The notes below the pieces were generated by a model, which ran no database searches, was not told where the DNA came from, and was given only the letters and a program-made list of their open reading frames with translations. Below, piece after piece: positions 8,675 to 17,129 of a stretch of DNA of 64,000 bases. Positions within the stretch are counted from its first letter, which is position 1. The number at the start of each line of letters is the position of its first letter. Source of the stretch: CAZKBP01 sp964551015 (GTDB lineage: Bacteria; Bacteroidota; Bacteroidia; Cytophagales; Microscillaceae); assembly GCA_964551015.1 (NCBI GenBank), contig CAZKBP010000010.1:62001-126000 (forward strand), read 5' to 3'. The translations under genes were made by a program, and so were the position numbers.

Positions 8675-9526
8675 TCAATCGTAGTGCTCCAATACTTCTA
8701 CCGCGTAGCCCACCTTGAGCGAACCTCGCTGTTGGTGAATTGCGTTTTGCCCGAATTTGATCTGGTTGCCTTCTTTTCGGTACTGCGCAAGGGTATGGAG
8801 GGGTTCTTTGCCCTTTTCACCTGTTTCCTGATTGATGGTGGGCATCAAGCAACGAGAACACTTTTTGACCAGATCAAATTCTATCTCTCCGATCCGAATT
8901 TTCTTCCAGGTATCTTCTTCGTAGGGCGCCGTTCCGGCAATCACTAAATTTGGTCGAAAGCGATTCATGGGCACGGCTTGTTCCAGCCGCTGGTTTAGAT
9001 CCATCAAAGAAGCCTCAGAAAGAATTAGAAAGGGATAGCCATCCGTAAAAGAAGTCCAGGTTTCGGCCGGAGCGTAATCTGGATCGACTTGCCGGAGATA
9101 GTCCTTTTCGTTTGCGCCCCGAGCCACCAGAGCCTCCATAGGGCTGAGCATTCGCACCAAGCGACAAGGTATTTTCAAATAATCGCTCAACCAAGTATCC
9201 AAGCGTTGGTCTTCTAATACGCCCACACAGGTATCTTCCCATACTTGCACTTCCATCACTTCGCTCGGTTCTCGGTTTTGTAAAACACAAATTTCTGCTT
9301 GCTGGGGTGCTTTTAGATAAATGGCCTCTTCACTAAGCCTTACCTCAATCAGAGCTATTTGGGGATATTCTCTCTGGGTAAAAAACTTGCCAGCTTCATC
9401 CACAATCATCCAGCGACGGTCGTATTCTAAGCCAAAAGTATCCAAATCGCATTTGATATGAGAAATTCCTTTACAGGATTTAATCGGATAAGTCCAGATT
9501 TCACTCAGGTGAGCGTGTTGATGCAT
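8675..9526 (-). CDS. MOSC domain-containing protein, mARC/YcbX type
   Basis: The 283-residue protein has a MOSC N-terminal beta-barrel domain (IWTYPIKSCKGI, GLEYDRRWMIVDEAGKFFTQRE) and a C-terminal MOSC domain with the expected cysteine in DLVKKCSRCLMPTINQ. In the mARC and YcbX families this cysteine coordinates a sulfurated molybdenum cofactor, and the proteins reduce N-hydroxylated compounds. YcbX usually carries an additional ferredoxin domain; it is absent here, so electrons must come from another protein. No molybdenum cofactor gene is nearby. The gene appears monocistronic. Confidence 0.87.
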   Translation of the reverse strand: MHQHAHLSEIWTYPIKSCKGISHIKCDLDTFGLEYDRRWMIVDEAGKFFTQREYPQIALIEVRLSEEAIYLKAPQQAEICVLQNREPSEVMEVQVWEDTCVGVLEDQRLDTWLSDYLKIPCRLVRMLSPMEALVARGANEKDYLRQVDPDYAPAETWTSFTDGYPFLILSEASLMDLNQRLEQAVPMNRFRPNLVIAGTAPYEEDTWKKIRIGEIEFDLVKKCSRCLMPTINQETGEKGKEPLHTLAQYRKEGNQIKFGQNAIHQQRGSLKVGYAVEVLEHYD

Positions 9527-9753
9527 ATTTTTTCTGATTTAGAGAGTAAATCTACAAAATAATCTGGCAAAGGAGAAAATATTCCTAAGTTCTCACAGGC
9601 CAAAGCCACTAGATGCAGAAAGGTGGGGATGTAATGCAGTAGATATTTCGGCTCACCAAATCTTCTTATATCCTCTCCTGATTCTTTATTTAGAAAATAA
9701 TGCCGTATATACTAAATTAACAGGATTATTCTATTACAATTCAATATAAATCG

Positions 9754-9761
9754 TAGCTTTG
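9754..9761 (+). promoter_or_regulatory. -7 element for sucA that decides the start codon
   Basis: TAGCTTTG at 9754-9761 fits TAnnTTTG. It overlaps the in-frame TTG at 9759, which therefore cannot be the translation start; the ATG at 9819 is the first good start after the predicted transcription start. Confidence 0.6.
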
Positions 9762-9818
9762 TATTGTAAAGAAAATCTTAGACGAGTTCAATATCAGGAA
9801 TTTAAAGCGCAGTCACTG

Positions 9819-12578
9819 ATGGACAAATATTCATATATTTCTAACGCCCATTCGTCATATATTGACGAAATGTATCAAGCTTACCAAAAAGATCCCGCCT
9901 CGGTAGACGAAAGTTGGCAACGCTTCTTCGAGGGCTTCGAGTTTTCCCTTAATTACAAAGGAAATGGAGGAGCTGCCCCCAGCAATCTAGCTACCAACGG
10001 GGCGCAAGCTGTGAATGGTCAAGCTCCCGATCAATTCAAAGAAATCAAGTGTCGTAACTTGATTTTTGCCTACCGAGGCAGAGGGCATTTGCTGGCTAAA
10101 ACCAACCCCGTGCGAGAACGACGCGACCGCCGTGCCCGCCTAGGTCTAGAAGATTTTTTCTTAGAAGAATCTGATCTGGATTTGACCTTCCAATCTGGTA
10201 TTTCGCTTTTTCAAAAGCCTGCTACCTTAAGGGAAATCGTAGAAAGAGCCAAATATATCTACACGGGCTCCATTGGCTTCGAGTTTATGTATATCCGTGA
10301 GCCAGAGATCATTGCCTGGTTCAAAAAGAAAATCGAGCGCGCCGACGTAACTTTCGTCCCCCCCGAAAATGAGCAAGAACGCATTCTCAAAAAGCTCAAC
10401 GAGGCCGTAGTTTTCGAGAACTTCTTGCACACCAAGTACATTGGTCAGAAACGCTTTTCTCTGGAAGGAGGCGAGAATACCATCCCTGCCTTGGACGCGA
10501 TCATTAACCGCAGTGCCGAGCTAGGTGTGCGGGAAGTAGTCATCGGGATGGCACACCGGGGTCGTCTGAATGTACTGGTAAATATCTTGGGCAAAACTTA
10601 TGAAGACGTTTTTAACGAGTTTGAGGGTGCCACCCCCGATGACCTAGACTTGAATTTGGGCGATGGCGATGTAAAATATCACATGGGCTTTTCCAGTGAA
10701 ATCGAGACGTTCAGTGGCCAGCGTGTCAACCTACAATTGGCTCCTAACCCTTCTCACCTTGAAGCGGTAGACCCCGTGGTAGAAGGCTACACTCGTGCCA
10801 ACTGTGATGGTATGTATCACGGTAATGCGGATAAAGTACTTCCGATCTTGATTCACGGAGACGCAGCCTTGGCAGGTCAGGGACTAGTCTATGAAGTGAT
10901 TCAAATGTCTAAGCTGAAAGGCTATTATACCGGAGGTACAATTCACTTTGTCATTAATAATCAAGTTGGTTTTACCACAGATTTTGAAGATGCTCGTTCT
11001 AGTATTTACTGTACTGATATTGCCAAAATCACGGACTCCCCCGTACTACATGTCAATGGAGATGATGCCGAAGCGGTGAATTATTGTTGTAAATTGGCTG
11101 CCGAATTTAGGGAAAAATTCAACCGAGATATTTTCATCGATATGGTCTGCTATCGCAAGCACGGCCACAACGAGAGTGATGAGCCTAAATTTACCCAGCC
11201 CAAACTCTACTATGCCATTGCCAAGCATCCTAACCCGCGCGAAATCTACAAAGATAAGCTGGTAGAGCGCGGAAAAGACCCAGGTTTGGCTAAAAAACTG
11301 GAAAAAGATTTCAAAAAAATGCTTCAGGATCGCCTCAATATGGTTAAGGAAAATACCATTCCCTACAAGCGACAACCCCTAGAGGAAGAATGGGAGCAAC
11401 TGCGCCACTCTAAGCCCACTGATTTTGACCATTCTCCCGAAACTGGCATTTCACAAGAAGCCGTTGATAATATTGGGAAAGCACTCTCTACGGTTCCCGA
11501 GGGTTTTAAACCCCTCAAACAGGTCCAGCGCCTCTTAGAGAATCGCAAGAAAATGTTTTTTGAAGATAAAATGCTCGACTGGGCTTCTGCCGAATTGTTA
11601 GCCTATGGCTCTATCCTGATGGAAGGAAAAATTGTCCGTATGAGCGGCCAGGATGTAGAACGAGGTACTTTCTCTCACCGCCACGCTGTCCTTACGGATG
11701 CCGAAGTGAACGAGCCTTATATCAACTTAGATTATATCCAAAAGGATCAAGAACGTCTTAGGATTTACAATTCGCATCTTTCAGAGTATGGGGTTTTAGG
11801 TTTTGAATTTGGTTACGCCATGGCTAACCCCAGTGCCCTCGTGATTTGGGAAGCACAGTTTGGAGATTTTGCCAATGGGGCGCAAGTAATGATTGACCAA
11901 TTTATCACCTCTACTGAAAGTAAATGGAACCGCATGAACGGTATCGTGATGCTCTTGCCGCACGGCTACGAAGGGCAGGGGCCAGAACACTCCAATGCTC
12001 GCCCCGAAAGGTTCTTGCAGTTGGCCGCCGAGTATAATATTATCGTAGCGAATATAACAACTCCCGCCAACCTCTTCCATATGTTTAGAAGGCAATTAGC
12101 CTGGCCTTTCCGTAAGCCCTTGATCGTGATGTCCCCTAAGTCTTTATTAAGACATCCCAAGGTGATTTCTCCGGTAGAGGATTTCACCAAAGGAGCTTTT
12201 CAAGAAGTAATCGGCGATAGTTATGTAGACTCCAAAGATGTCAAACGAGTCTTACTTTGTTCGGGCAAAGTCTACTACGATTTACTGGAAAGACAACAGC
12301 AGGATAAGCGGAAAGACGTAGCTATTATCCGCATTGAGCAGCTTCACCCCTTCCCCTCCAAGCGCGTACATCTGGAAATTGGCAAGTATCCAGAAGCCAA
12401 AGTGCATTGGGTACAAGAAGAGCCAGTTAATATGGGAGCTTGGTCTTATATCCAGAGGGTTTACAAATACGATCAAATCGCTATCGTAGCTCGTAAGTCT
12501 AGTGCCTCACCCGCAACTGGATTCCCCAAAGTACACCAAGAAGAGCAAGACTACATTATTAATGCTTCTTTTATGTAA
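9819..12578 (+). CDS. sucA: 2-oxoglutarate dehydrogenase E1 component
   Basis: The 919-residue protein is the thiamine-diphosphate decarboxylase of the 2-oxoglutarate dehydrogenase complex, converting 2-oxoglutarate to a succinyl group carried by E2 in the TCA cycle. It has the short E1o N-terminal segment (YIDEMYQAYQKDPASV), the GMAHRGRLNVLVN motif, the ThDP region HGDAALAGQGLVYEV, the loop CYRKHGHNESDEP, and the C-terminal pyrimidine-binding domain with LLPHGYEGQGPEHSNAR. Length is normal. The frame stays open upstream to 9759, but the ATG at 9819 is chosen because a -7 promoter element overlaps the earlier start and the conserved N-terminus begins here. It is followed after 94 bases by the E2 gene. 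Confidence 0.96.
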   Translation: MDKYSYISNAHSSYIDEMYQAYQKDPASVDESWQRFFEGFEFSLNYKGNGGAAPSNLATNGAQAVNGQAPDQFKEIKCRNLIFAYRGRGHLLAKTNPVRERRDRRARLGLEDFFLEESDLDLTFQSGISLFQKPATLREIVERAKYIYTGSIGFEFMYIREPEIIAWFKKKIERADVTFVPPENEQERILKKLNEAVVFENFLHTKYIGQKRFSLEGGENTIPALDAIINRSAELGVREVVIGMAHRGRLNVLVNILGKTYEDVFNEFEGATPDDLDLNLGDGDVKYHMGFSSEIETFSGQRVNLQLAPNPSHLEAVDPVVEGYTRANCDGMYHGNADKVLPILIHGDAALAGQGLVYEVIQMSKLKGYYTGGTIHFVINNQVGFTTDFEDARSSIYCTDIAKITDSPVLHVNGDDAEAVNYCCKLAAEFREKFNRDIFIDMVCYRKHGHNESDEPKFTQPKLYYAIAKHPNPREIYKDKLVERGKDPGLAKKLEKDFKKMLQDRLNMVKENTIPYKRQPLEEEWEQLRHSKPTDFDHSPETGISQEAVDNIGKALSTVPEGFKPLKQVQRLLENRKKMFFEDKMLDWASAELLAYGSILMEGKIVRMSGQDVERGTFSHRHAVLTDAEVNEPYINLDYIQKDQERLRIYNSHLSEYGVLGFEFGYAMANPSALVIWEAQFGDFANGAQVMIDQFITSTESKWNRMNGIVMLLPHGYEGQGPEHSNARPERFLQLAAEYNIIVANITTPANLFHMFRRQLAWPFRKPLIVMSPKSLLRHPKVISPVEDFTKGAFQEVIGDSYVDSKDVKRVLLCSGKVYYDLLERQQQDKRKDVAIIRIEQLHPFPSKRVHLEIGKYPEAKVHWVQEEPVNMGAWSYIQRVYKYDQIAIVARKSSASPATGFPKVHQEEQDYIINASFM

Positions 12579-12587
12579 AAACCTTAG

Positions 12588-12622
12588 GATGAACCAAATA
12601 AAGATGTGATATTTGGTTCATC
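12588..12622 (+). promoter_or_regulatory. Perfect 12-bp hairpin between sucA and sucB
   Basis: GATGAACCAAAT (12588-12599) pairs exactly with ATTTGGTTCATC (12611-12622) around an 11-base loop. No T-run follows, so full termination is unlikely. It may protect the sucA 3' end or set the E1:E2 ratio. Confidence 0.6.
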
Positions 12623-12672
12623 TGACCCTAACCAATGATTGAACACAACCCAGACACGATAATCACAAATCT

Positions 12673-14271
12673 ATGAGCGTAGAAGTAAAAATCCCCGATG
12701 TTGCCGAATCTATCACGGAGGTGACCATTGCCGAATGGCTCAAAAAAGATGGAGAATATGTAGAGCAAGATGAGGCTATCTGCGAACTCGAAACCGACAA
12801 AGCTACCCAAGAACTATTTGCCGAGTCCTCTGGTACTTTGCAAGTGCTAGTAGAAGAAGGCGAAACCGTGAGTGTTGGCTCGGCCATCGCCAAAATCCAC
12901 GAAAACGAAGGGCAGTCTTCGGAAAAGAAAGAGCCAGAAACCCAAAAGAAAGAATCCTCGAAGGCTACTTCCTCCTCTTCTGAGCAAAAAGAAGAAACCG
13001 CTACCAAAACCGGGGAAGTCATCGAGATGAAAGTAACCGAGTTTGCTGAATCTATTAGCGAAGTAACCATCGGGGAATGGCTCAAGGAAGACGGTGATTT
13101 TGTAGAAATGGATGAACCCCTCTGTGAAATAGAAACCGATAAAGCTACCCAAGAACTCCCCGCCGAAGCGTCTGGTACGCTCAAAATCGTAGCCCAAACG
13201 GGTGATACCCTCGCGATTGGGGAAGTAATTTGTAAAATTGAAGTAAGTGAAGCTCCCAGTTCCCAAAAATCGGAAACTCAGGAAGAGAAATCTGAAAAAA
13301 GTTCTTCTAGCAACGGAGAGGCCAAAACTGAGAGCAACGGCAAAGAAACCTACGCCAGCGGGCACCCCTCTCCGGCTGCTTCCAAAATTCTTTCCGAAAA
13401 AGGCATTAACCCTAGCGAAGTGAAAGGTACAGGTATCGACGGGCGCATCACCAAAGAGGACGCAATGAAGGCTCAAAAATCTCAGCCACAAACCCAAGCC
13501 AAAACCAGCTCCAAACCGGCGACCACCTCCCCCGGAGCTAGTTCTCAGCCCGTGGTGAGCGGTAATCGCCACCAGGAACGCAAGCGCATGACGCAACTGC
13601 GTAAAACCATCGCTCGTCGTCTGGTCAGTGTGAAGAACGACACGGCCATGCTCACCACCTTCAATGAAGCCAACATGAAGCCGATTATGGATTTGCGTAA
13701 ACGCTTCAAGGAAGAATTTAAAGAGAAGCATCAGGTAGGGCTAGGGTTTATGTCTTTCTTCAGTAAAGCCTGCGCCATGGCACTGATGGAATTCCCAGAT
13801 GTAAACGGAATGATTGACGAAGAAGCGGGAGAAATTATTTATAATCATTATGTAGATATTTCCGTGGCGGTTTCTACGGATCGCGGCTTAGTGGTTCCGG
13901 TACTTAGGAATGTAGAAAATATGGGCTTTGCCGACATTGAGAAGGGTATCGTAGACTTGGCAACCAAAGCACGCGAGGGACAATTGACCATAGAAGATAT
14001 GCAGGGTGGTACTTTTACGATTACCAATGGCGGTATTTTTGGTTCTATGATGTCTACTCCTATCATCAACGCACCTCAATCGGCAATTTTGGGAATGCAC
14101 AACATCGTACAACGCCCGATGGCAGTCAACGGTGAAGTCAAAATCCTACCGATGATGTACTTGGCTCTTTCTTATGACCACCGCATCGTGGATGGAAAAG
14201 GAGCCGTTAGCTTTTTGGTAACCGTGAAAAAATACCTAGAAGAACCCGAAAGGTTGCTATTTGGTGTGTAG
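12673..14271 (+). CDS. sucB: Dihydrolipoyl succinyltransferase E2 with two lipoyl domains
   Basis: The 532-residue core enzyme of the 2-oxoglutarate dehydrogenase complex transfers the succinyl group from lipoate to CoA. Unlike the well-studied E. coli E2o, it has two lipoyl domains, at about 3-76 and 116-190, each with an ETDKATQE site (lipoyl lysines Lys43 and Lys157). Ser/Glu/Lys-rich linkers separate them from a peripheral-subunit-binding domain (HPSPAASKILSEKGI ... GTGIDGRITKEDA) and the acyltransferase domain, which has the active-site motif SYDHRIVDG near the C-terminus. The gene follows sucA on the same strand. The domain duplication explains the large open frames seen in other phases here. 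Confidence 0.95.
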   Translation: MSVEVKIPDVAESITEVTIAEWLKKDGEYVEQDEAICELETDKATQELFAESSGTLQVLVEEGETVSVGSAIAKIHENEGQSSEKKEPETQKKESSKATSSSSEQKEETATKTGEVIEMKVTEFAESISEVTIGEWLKEDGDFVEMDEPLCEIETDKATQELPAEASGTLKIVAQTGDTLAIGEVICKIEVSEAPSSQKSETQEEKSEKSSSSNGEAKTESNGKETYASGHPSPAASKILSEKGINPSEVKGTGIDGRITKEDAMKAQKSQPQTQAKTSSKPATTSPGASSQPVVSGNRHQERKRMTQLRKTIARRLVSVKNDTAMLTTFNEANMKPIMDLRKRFKEEFKEKHQVGLGFMSFFSKACAMALMEFPDVNGMIDEEAGEIIYNHYVDISVAVSTDRGLVVPVLRNVENMGFADIEKGIVDLATKAREGQLTIEDMQGGTFTITNGGIFGSMMSTPIINAPQSAILGMHNIVQRPMAVNGEVKILPMMYLALSYDHRIVDGKGAVSFLVTVKKYLEEPERLLFGV

Positions 14272-14294
14272 CATTTTTTCAACAAGACTTTTCG

Positions 14295-14327
14295 CGCAAC
14301 TCCTCTCAGATGAGGGAGTTGCGTTTT
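14295..14327 (+). terminator. Intrinsic terminator after sucB
   Basis: CGCAACTCC (14295-14303) pairs with GGAGTTGCG (14315-14323), followed by TTTTG. It lies 24 bases after the sucB stop and before the convergent FNR-like gene. Confidence 0.8.
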
Positions 14328-14388
14328 GTATCTATGCGCTGATCTTATTATCTCACGTTGTCCTATGCTTAAAGCGCAGGCAACCTTC

Positions 14389-14853
14389 TTAAAGTCCTCG
14401 TCTCGATAAATTAGCCAATCTATTTTCTGCCTGTTGCAAATCCCGATCTAGACGACTCATCATCTCGATCGCAAAAGCATGATTGCTTTGCAGAGCCATC
14501 TCAAAAGCATTCAAGTTAATAATACAGATTAGACTCGTTTGGGTAGCCACCGCTGTTGTCTGGTAATTCCGTTTCATAATCACCGCCCGATAGCCGAGAG
14601 TGTCGCCAGCTTGCAGGTCAACGAGTTTCAATTCTTGGTCTGTATCGAGGTAATTGACAACTTTGGCATTTCCTTGATAAATACAATAAATGCCTTTGGG
14701 TCTTTCACCCGTTTGGTAAATGATTTCTCCTTTTTGATAAAGGCGGATCTGCTTATTTTCTGAGATTTGCTCCAGCAGATTAGGCTCTACTTTGGAAAAA
14801 ATACATTCACTTAGCACATAACAATTTTCACACTTGGGTCTGTTCGTGGTCAT
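14389..14853 (-). CDS. FNR-like cNMP-binding-fold sensor lacking the HTH domain
   Basis: The 154-residue protein has the Crp/Fnr effector domain (RLYQKGEIIYQTGERPKGIYCIYQG, shown here in parts: KGEIIYQTGE and GIYCIYQG) and the start of the dimer helix, then stops where a DNA-binding helix-turn-helix should begin. It has Cys8, Cys11 and Cys17, the CX2CX5C spacing of E. coli FNR, and Cys110 in TSLICIINLN, which lines up with the fourth FNR cluster cysteine (TSMVCEIPF). An oxygen- or NO-sensing iron-sulfur cluster is therefore plausible. I read all frames of the 110 bases after the stop and found no HTH remnant. It may act by dimerising with another regulator, or be a decayed gene. Confidence 0.72.
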   Translation of the reverse strand: MTTNRPKCENCYVLSECIFSKVEPNLLEQISENKQIRLYQKGEIIYQTGERPKGIYCIYQGNAKVVNYLDTDQELKLVDLQAGDTLGYRAVIMKRNYQTTAVATQTSLICIINLNAFEMALQSNHAFAIEMMSRLDRDLQQAENRLANLSRRGL

Positions 14854-15326
14854 AACTTTGGCTTGAGATAAAAGTAGGCACAGGACTCCCTATGGAGCCT
14901 TTAGGCGGAGTTATGCACGGTAAAGCCGTTTTACTCCTTATGCCAAAGAAGTGTTCTCGTTATGACAGGCAGGCTTAATAATCTTTATGAGAGAGAGATA
15001 TTCTACAAGTCGTCTTATAGAACTTTCAGAAAAAAGGAAATATATATAGCTTCTACTTAGTTAACCAAGTTAACTACTAAAAAGTGCGCGACTTCTCAAT
15101 TTTCAGAATTTTTTATAAAAAAAATCAAAAAAAAGTACAAAATGCACTCTACTATTCTCGAATTGTGTTTTCAAGTGCTTTTCTTGGTTTTTAGGGTGAA
15201 ATAGATATGAACAGATTTTAGCATACGCTTTTTTTGGGTAGTGAATGCTGGAAGGTTTCAGCGTAAAATCTATCAACTTTATGCTTTTTTTTGTAACTTC
15301 ATCATCTCATCAAATCCATTTACAGT
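14854..15326. other. Intergenic region with an operator-like dyad
   Basis: These 473 bases between two divergent genes contain no convincing frame. They hold one striking dyad at 15058-15076 and several A/T-rich tracts (15110-15140). No TAnnTTTG element was found for either gene. Confidence 0.5.
15058..15076. promoter_or_regulatory. Operator-like inverted repeat
   Basis: TAGTTAAC (15058-15065) and GTTAACTA (15069-15076) are perfect inverted halves around CAA. The size and symmetry suit a dimeric regulator's binding site. It lies in the divergent region between the FNR-like gene and the small gene at 15327. Confidence 0.45.
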
Positions 15327-15659
15327 ATGCAAAAAATAGAGCCAAATCAGACCATAGACTCTACCCACAAATGTTGTATGTTCGCGGCCATCCGTGGCCA
15401 AGATGCAGAGGGGAATCCCGTTGGTTTGGTTACCGAAGTTTACCTCGAGGGAGTAGATGTTTCGCACAAACAATTGGAGTGTCAGGTTTTTCAGGTTGTA
15501 AAACAACCGGATTATCAAAATTTTCAATTAGCCGACCCTGAAGTGTGGCAAGTCCCTGACCAAAAAGAAGCTTTTCAAAAAAGAGACTATATCCTCCAAA
15601 CTTATCAAGAAGAGCAACGGAAAATCTATCGTGTAGACGTACTTGATTCAGAATGCTAA
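15327..15659 (+). CDS. Small cytoplasmic protein of unknown function
   Basis: This 110-residue protein has no signal peptide or membrane helix and no family I recognise. It contains three cysteine sites (a CC pair at 16-17, Cys near 52, and a penultimate Cys) and is acidic in its second half, with a run of charged residues (YQEEQRKIYRVD). The ATG at 15327 is the first start after a long A/T-rich region. Codon usage is similar to the neighbours and the frame is not a shadow of another gene, so I consider it real but of unknown role. Confidence 0.6.
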   Translation: MQKIEPNQTIDSTHKCCMFAAIRGQDAEGNPVGLVTEVYLEGVDVSHKQLECQVFQVVKQPDYQNFQLADPEVWQVPDQKEAFQKRDYILQTYQEEQRKIYRVDVLDSEC

Positions 15660-15754
15660 TCTTCTAAGATTTTAACCTACTTAAGCAAATCTAGTTCTGA
15701 TCTTTTTTGTAAAAACCATTTAACTACTACCTCGTAGAAAACTCATTAGACACC

Positions 15755-16543
15755 ATGAAATCACCTGAATATCCGCCCGTACCCAAGTGGGCGATGGAGC
15801 GTATTTTCAACTTTCTGAATCAAGCCAGAAGTACGGCTGACTTTAAGCGTATCTCCCGCCCTCATCCCGAGGGAGAAGGCAGAGACTACTGGATTGGCGA
15901 AACCGTCGCGCAACGTGTGATAGACCGCCGCCTCGAGCTAGAGGGGCAACGCTACACTTCACTCGAGCAGCTAGATGATGTACCTGGCGTGGGGCCCGAT
16001 AAGATAGAAGACTTACTTGCCTGGGGGGCTACTCCTGCTGCTCAGGCTTTCCGAGATAGTATGTTTGATGATCTTTTATTGGATAATTTTAAGTTAGCCT
16101 ACTTAACCATTCCTTTCAAAACACCCGATGATTTTGAGAAAATTGCCAACAATGCCACGGCTTTTGTCAATGTGATTTCGGGCAATGTAGACCAGTGGAG
16201 CCTCCAAAGATTTAATGATCGCCGTGCGGCTCGCTTGGCTGGAGAGTTGGTAAAAAATACCTATTTAGAAGTCGTAGAGCCAGATTATGTGGCTTCTTAC
16301 GCCTTAGCCACTTGGTTTTATCGCTTTGATGCCGATAATTGGTTTAGTTTTGAGCGTGTCCACAAAAAATGCGCCGAGTACTTTGATGTATCCTACTTTA
16401 GCGATCGCCGTGAGTTACGCTTTTTCCGTGGCTTTCCTAATAATCAAACCTTGGTAGAAGGCATTAGCCCTTCGGATTTGCCCGTAGTCGTAAACTTCGA
16501 GGAGAGCGTGATCACGATGTGGCAAGCAGAGCTGTTTGATTGA
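15755..16543 (+). CDS. Helix-hairpin-helix protein of unknown function
   Basis: The 262-residue protein has a helix-hairpin-helix element near residues 50-90: VAQRVIDRRLELEG followed by LEQLDDVPGVGPDKIEDLL, the VPGVGP loop being typical of non-specific DNA-contacting HhH motifs. The rest is rich in aromatic residues (WFYRFDADNWFSFERV, RELRFFRGFP) and has no recognised domain. There is no signal peptide. The HhH motif suggests DNA binding or a scaffold use of the fold, but no catalytic motif is visible. It is preceded by a 95-base gap and followed after 51 bases by another unknown gene on the same strand. Confidence 0.65.
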   Translation: MKSPEYPPVPKWAMERIFNFLNQARSTADFKRISRPHPEGEGRDYWIGETVAQRVIDRRLELEGQRYTSLEQLDDVPGVGPDKIEDLLAWGATPAAQAFRDSMFDDLLLDNFKLAYLTIPFKTPDDFEKIANNATAFVNVISGNVDQWSLQRFNDRRAARLAGELVKNTYLEVVEPDYVASYALATWFYRFDADNWFSFERVHKKCAEYFDVSYFSDRRELRFFRGFPNNQTLVEGISPSDLPVVVNFEESVITMWQAELFD

Positions 16544-16594
16544 TTGGTGGTGTGCGGTTAGTGAATTTGAGGAAAAATTTAAAATGTATGTTCA

Positions 16595-17041
16595 ATGGAT
16601 TTAGGCCAGTACAAAAAAGAACTCAATAGGTTTTTCCTTAAACAACCTTTTGAATTGACGCTTCCTGTTAGGAATTTTCCTCTCTTCCTAGAAAATAGAA
16701 TCCCCGGTGTGATTTTACCTTCTGATGATGGCTTCTTTCTCGATTACGAAGATGGAGTTGATAGTAAGCCAGTTTCTCTTGAAAACATTAGTAATTATCT
16801 GCGAACAAAAATTGAAGAGAAAAACCAAATAAAACATCATCAAGAACCACTTTGGGTTTATATCTCCCTCGATGCACATCCAATCGTAGATGATTTAGTA
16901 AACCTTCTTGTGCTTTTGAGGAGGCTCAATTTAGAATATATAGAATCAGATCAAAATGAGAAACTCTTCTTTGAACTAACCAACCGCAAACCATTCACTT
17001 TCCGCTTTCAGGGGCTTAGTAAGAAAAAGGGAGATGATTGA
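16595..17041 (+). CDS. Hypothetical protein
   Basis: The 148-residue protein is soluble, with no signal peptide or membrane helix. Its sequence mixes acidic and basic patches (DDGFFLDYEDGVD, RTKIEEKNQIKHH) and has a hydrophobic stretch WVYISLDAHPIVDDLVNLLVLL seen in part as VDDLVNLLVLLRRL, followed by basic ends. I do not recognise the family. It is convergent with the P450 gene, ending 88 bases before that gene's stop. The base composition is slightly more A/T-rich than its neighbours, which may point to a recent arrival, but this is weak evidence. Confidence 0.55.
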   Translation: MDLGQYKKELNRFFLKQPFELTLPVRNFPLFLENRIPGVILPSDDGFFLDYEDGVDSKPVSLENISNYLRTKIEEKNQIKHHQEPLWVYISLDAHPIVDDLVNLLVLLRRLNLEYIESDQNEKLFFELTNRKPFTFRFQGLSKKKGDD

Positions 17042-17129
17042 TTTATTATTGGCGATTGTTTCAATTGCCGATAGCTCGACCAAACCTCACGTGAAACGCC
17101 TCACGGCATTTTACAGATATGGATTGAAA

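Noticed and set aside
12663..13731. Long minus-strand open frames opposite sucB
   Set aside because: They are shadows created by the repeated Glu/Ser/Lys-rich codons of the two lipoyl domains and linkers; the composition is unlike real proteins here.
14280..14388. Frameshifted HTH for the FNR-like gene
   Set aside because: No phase of these bases encodes a helix-turn-helix; they contain the sucB terminator instead.
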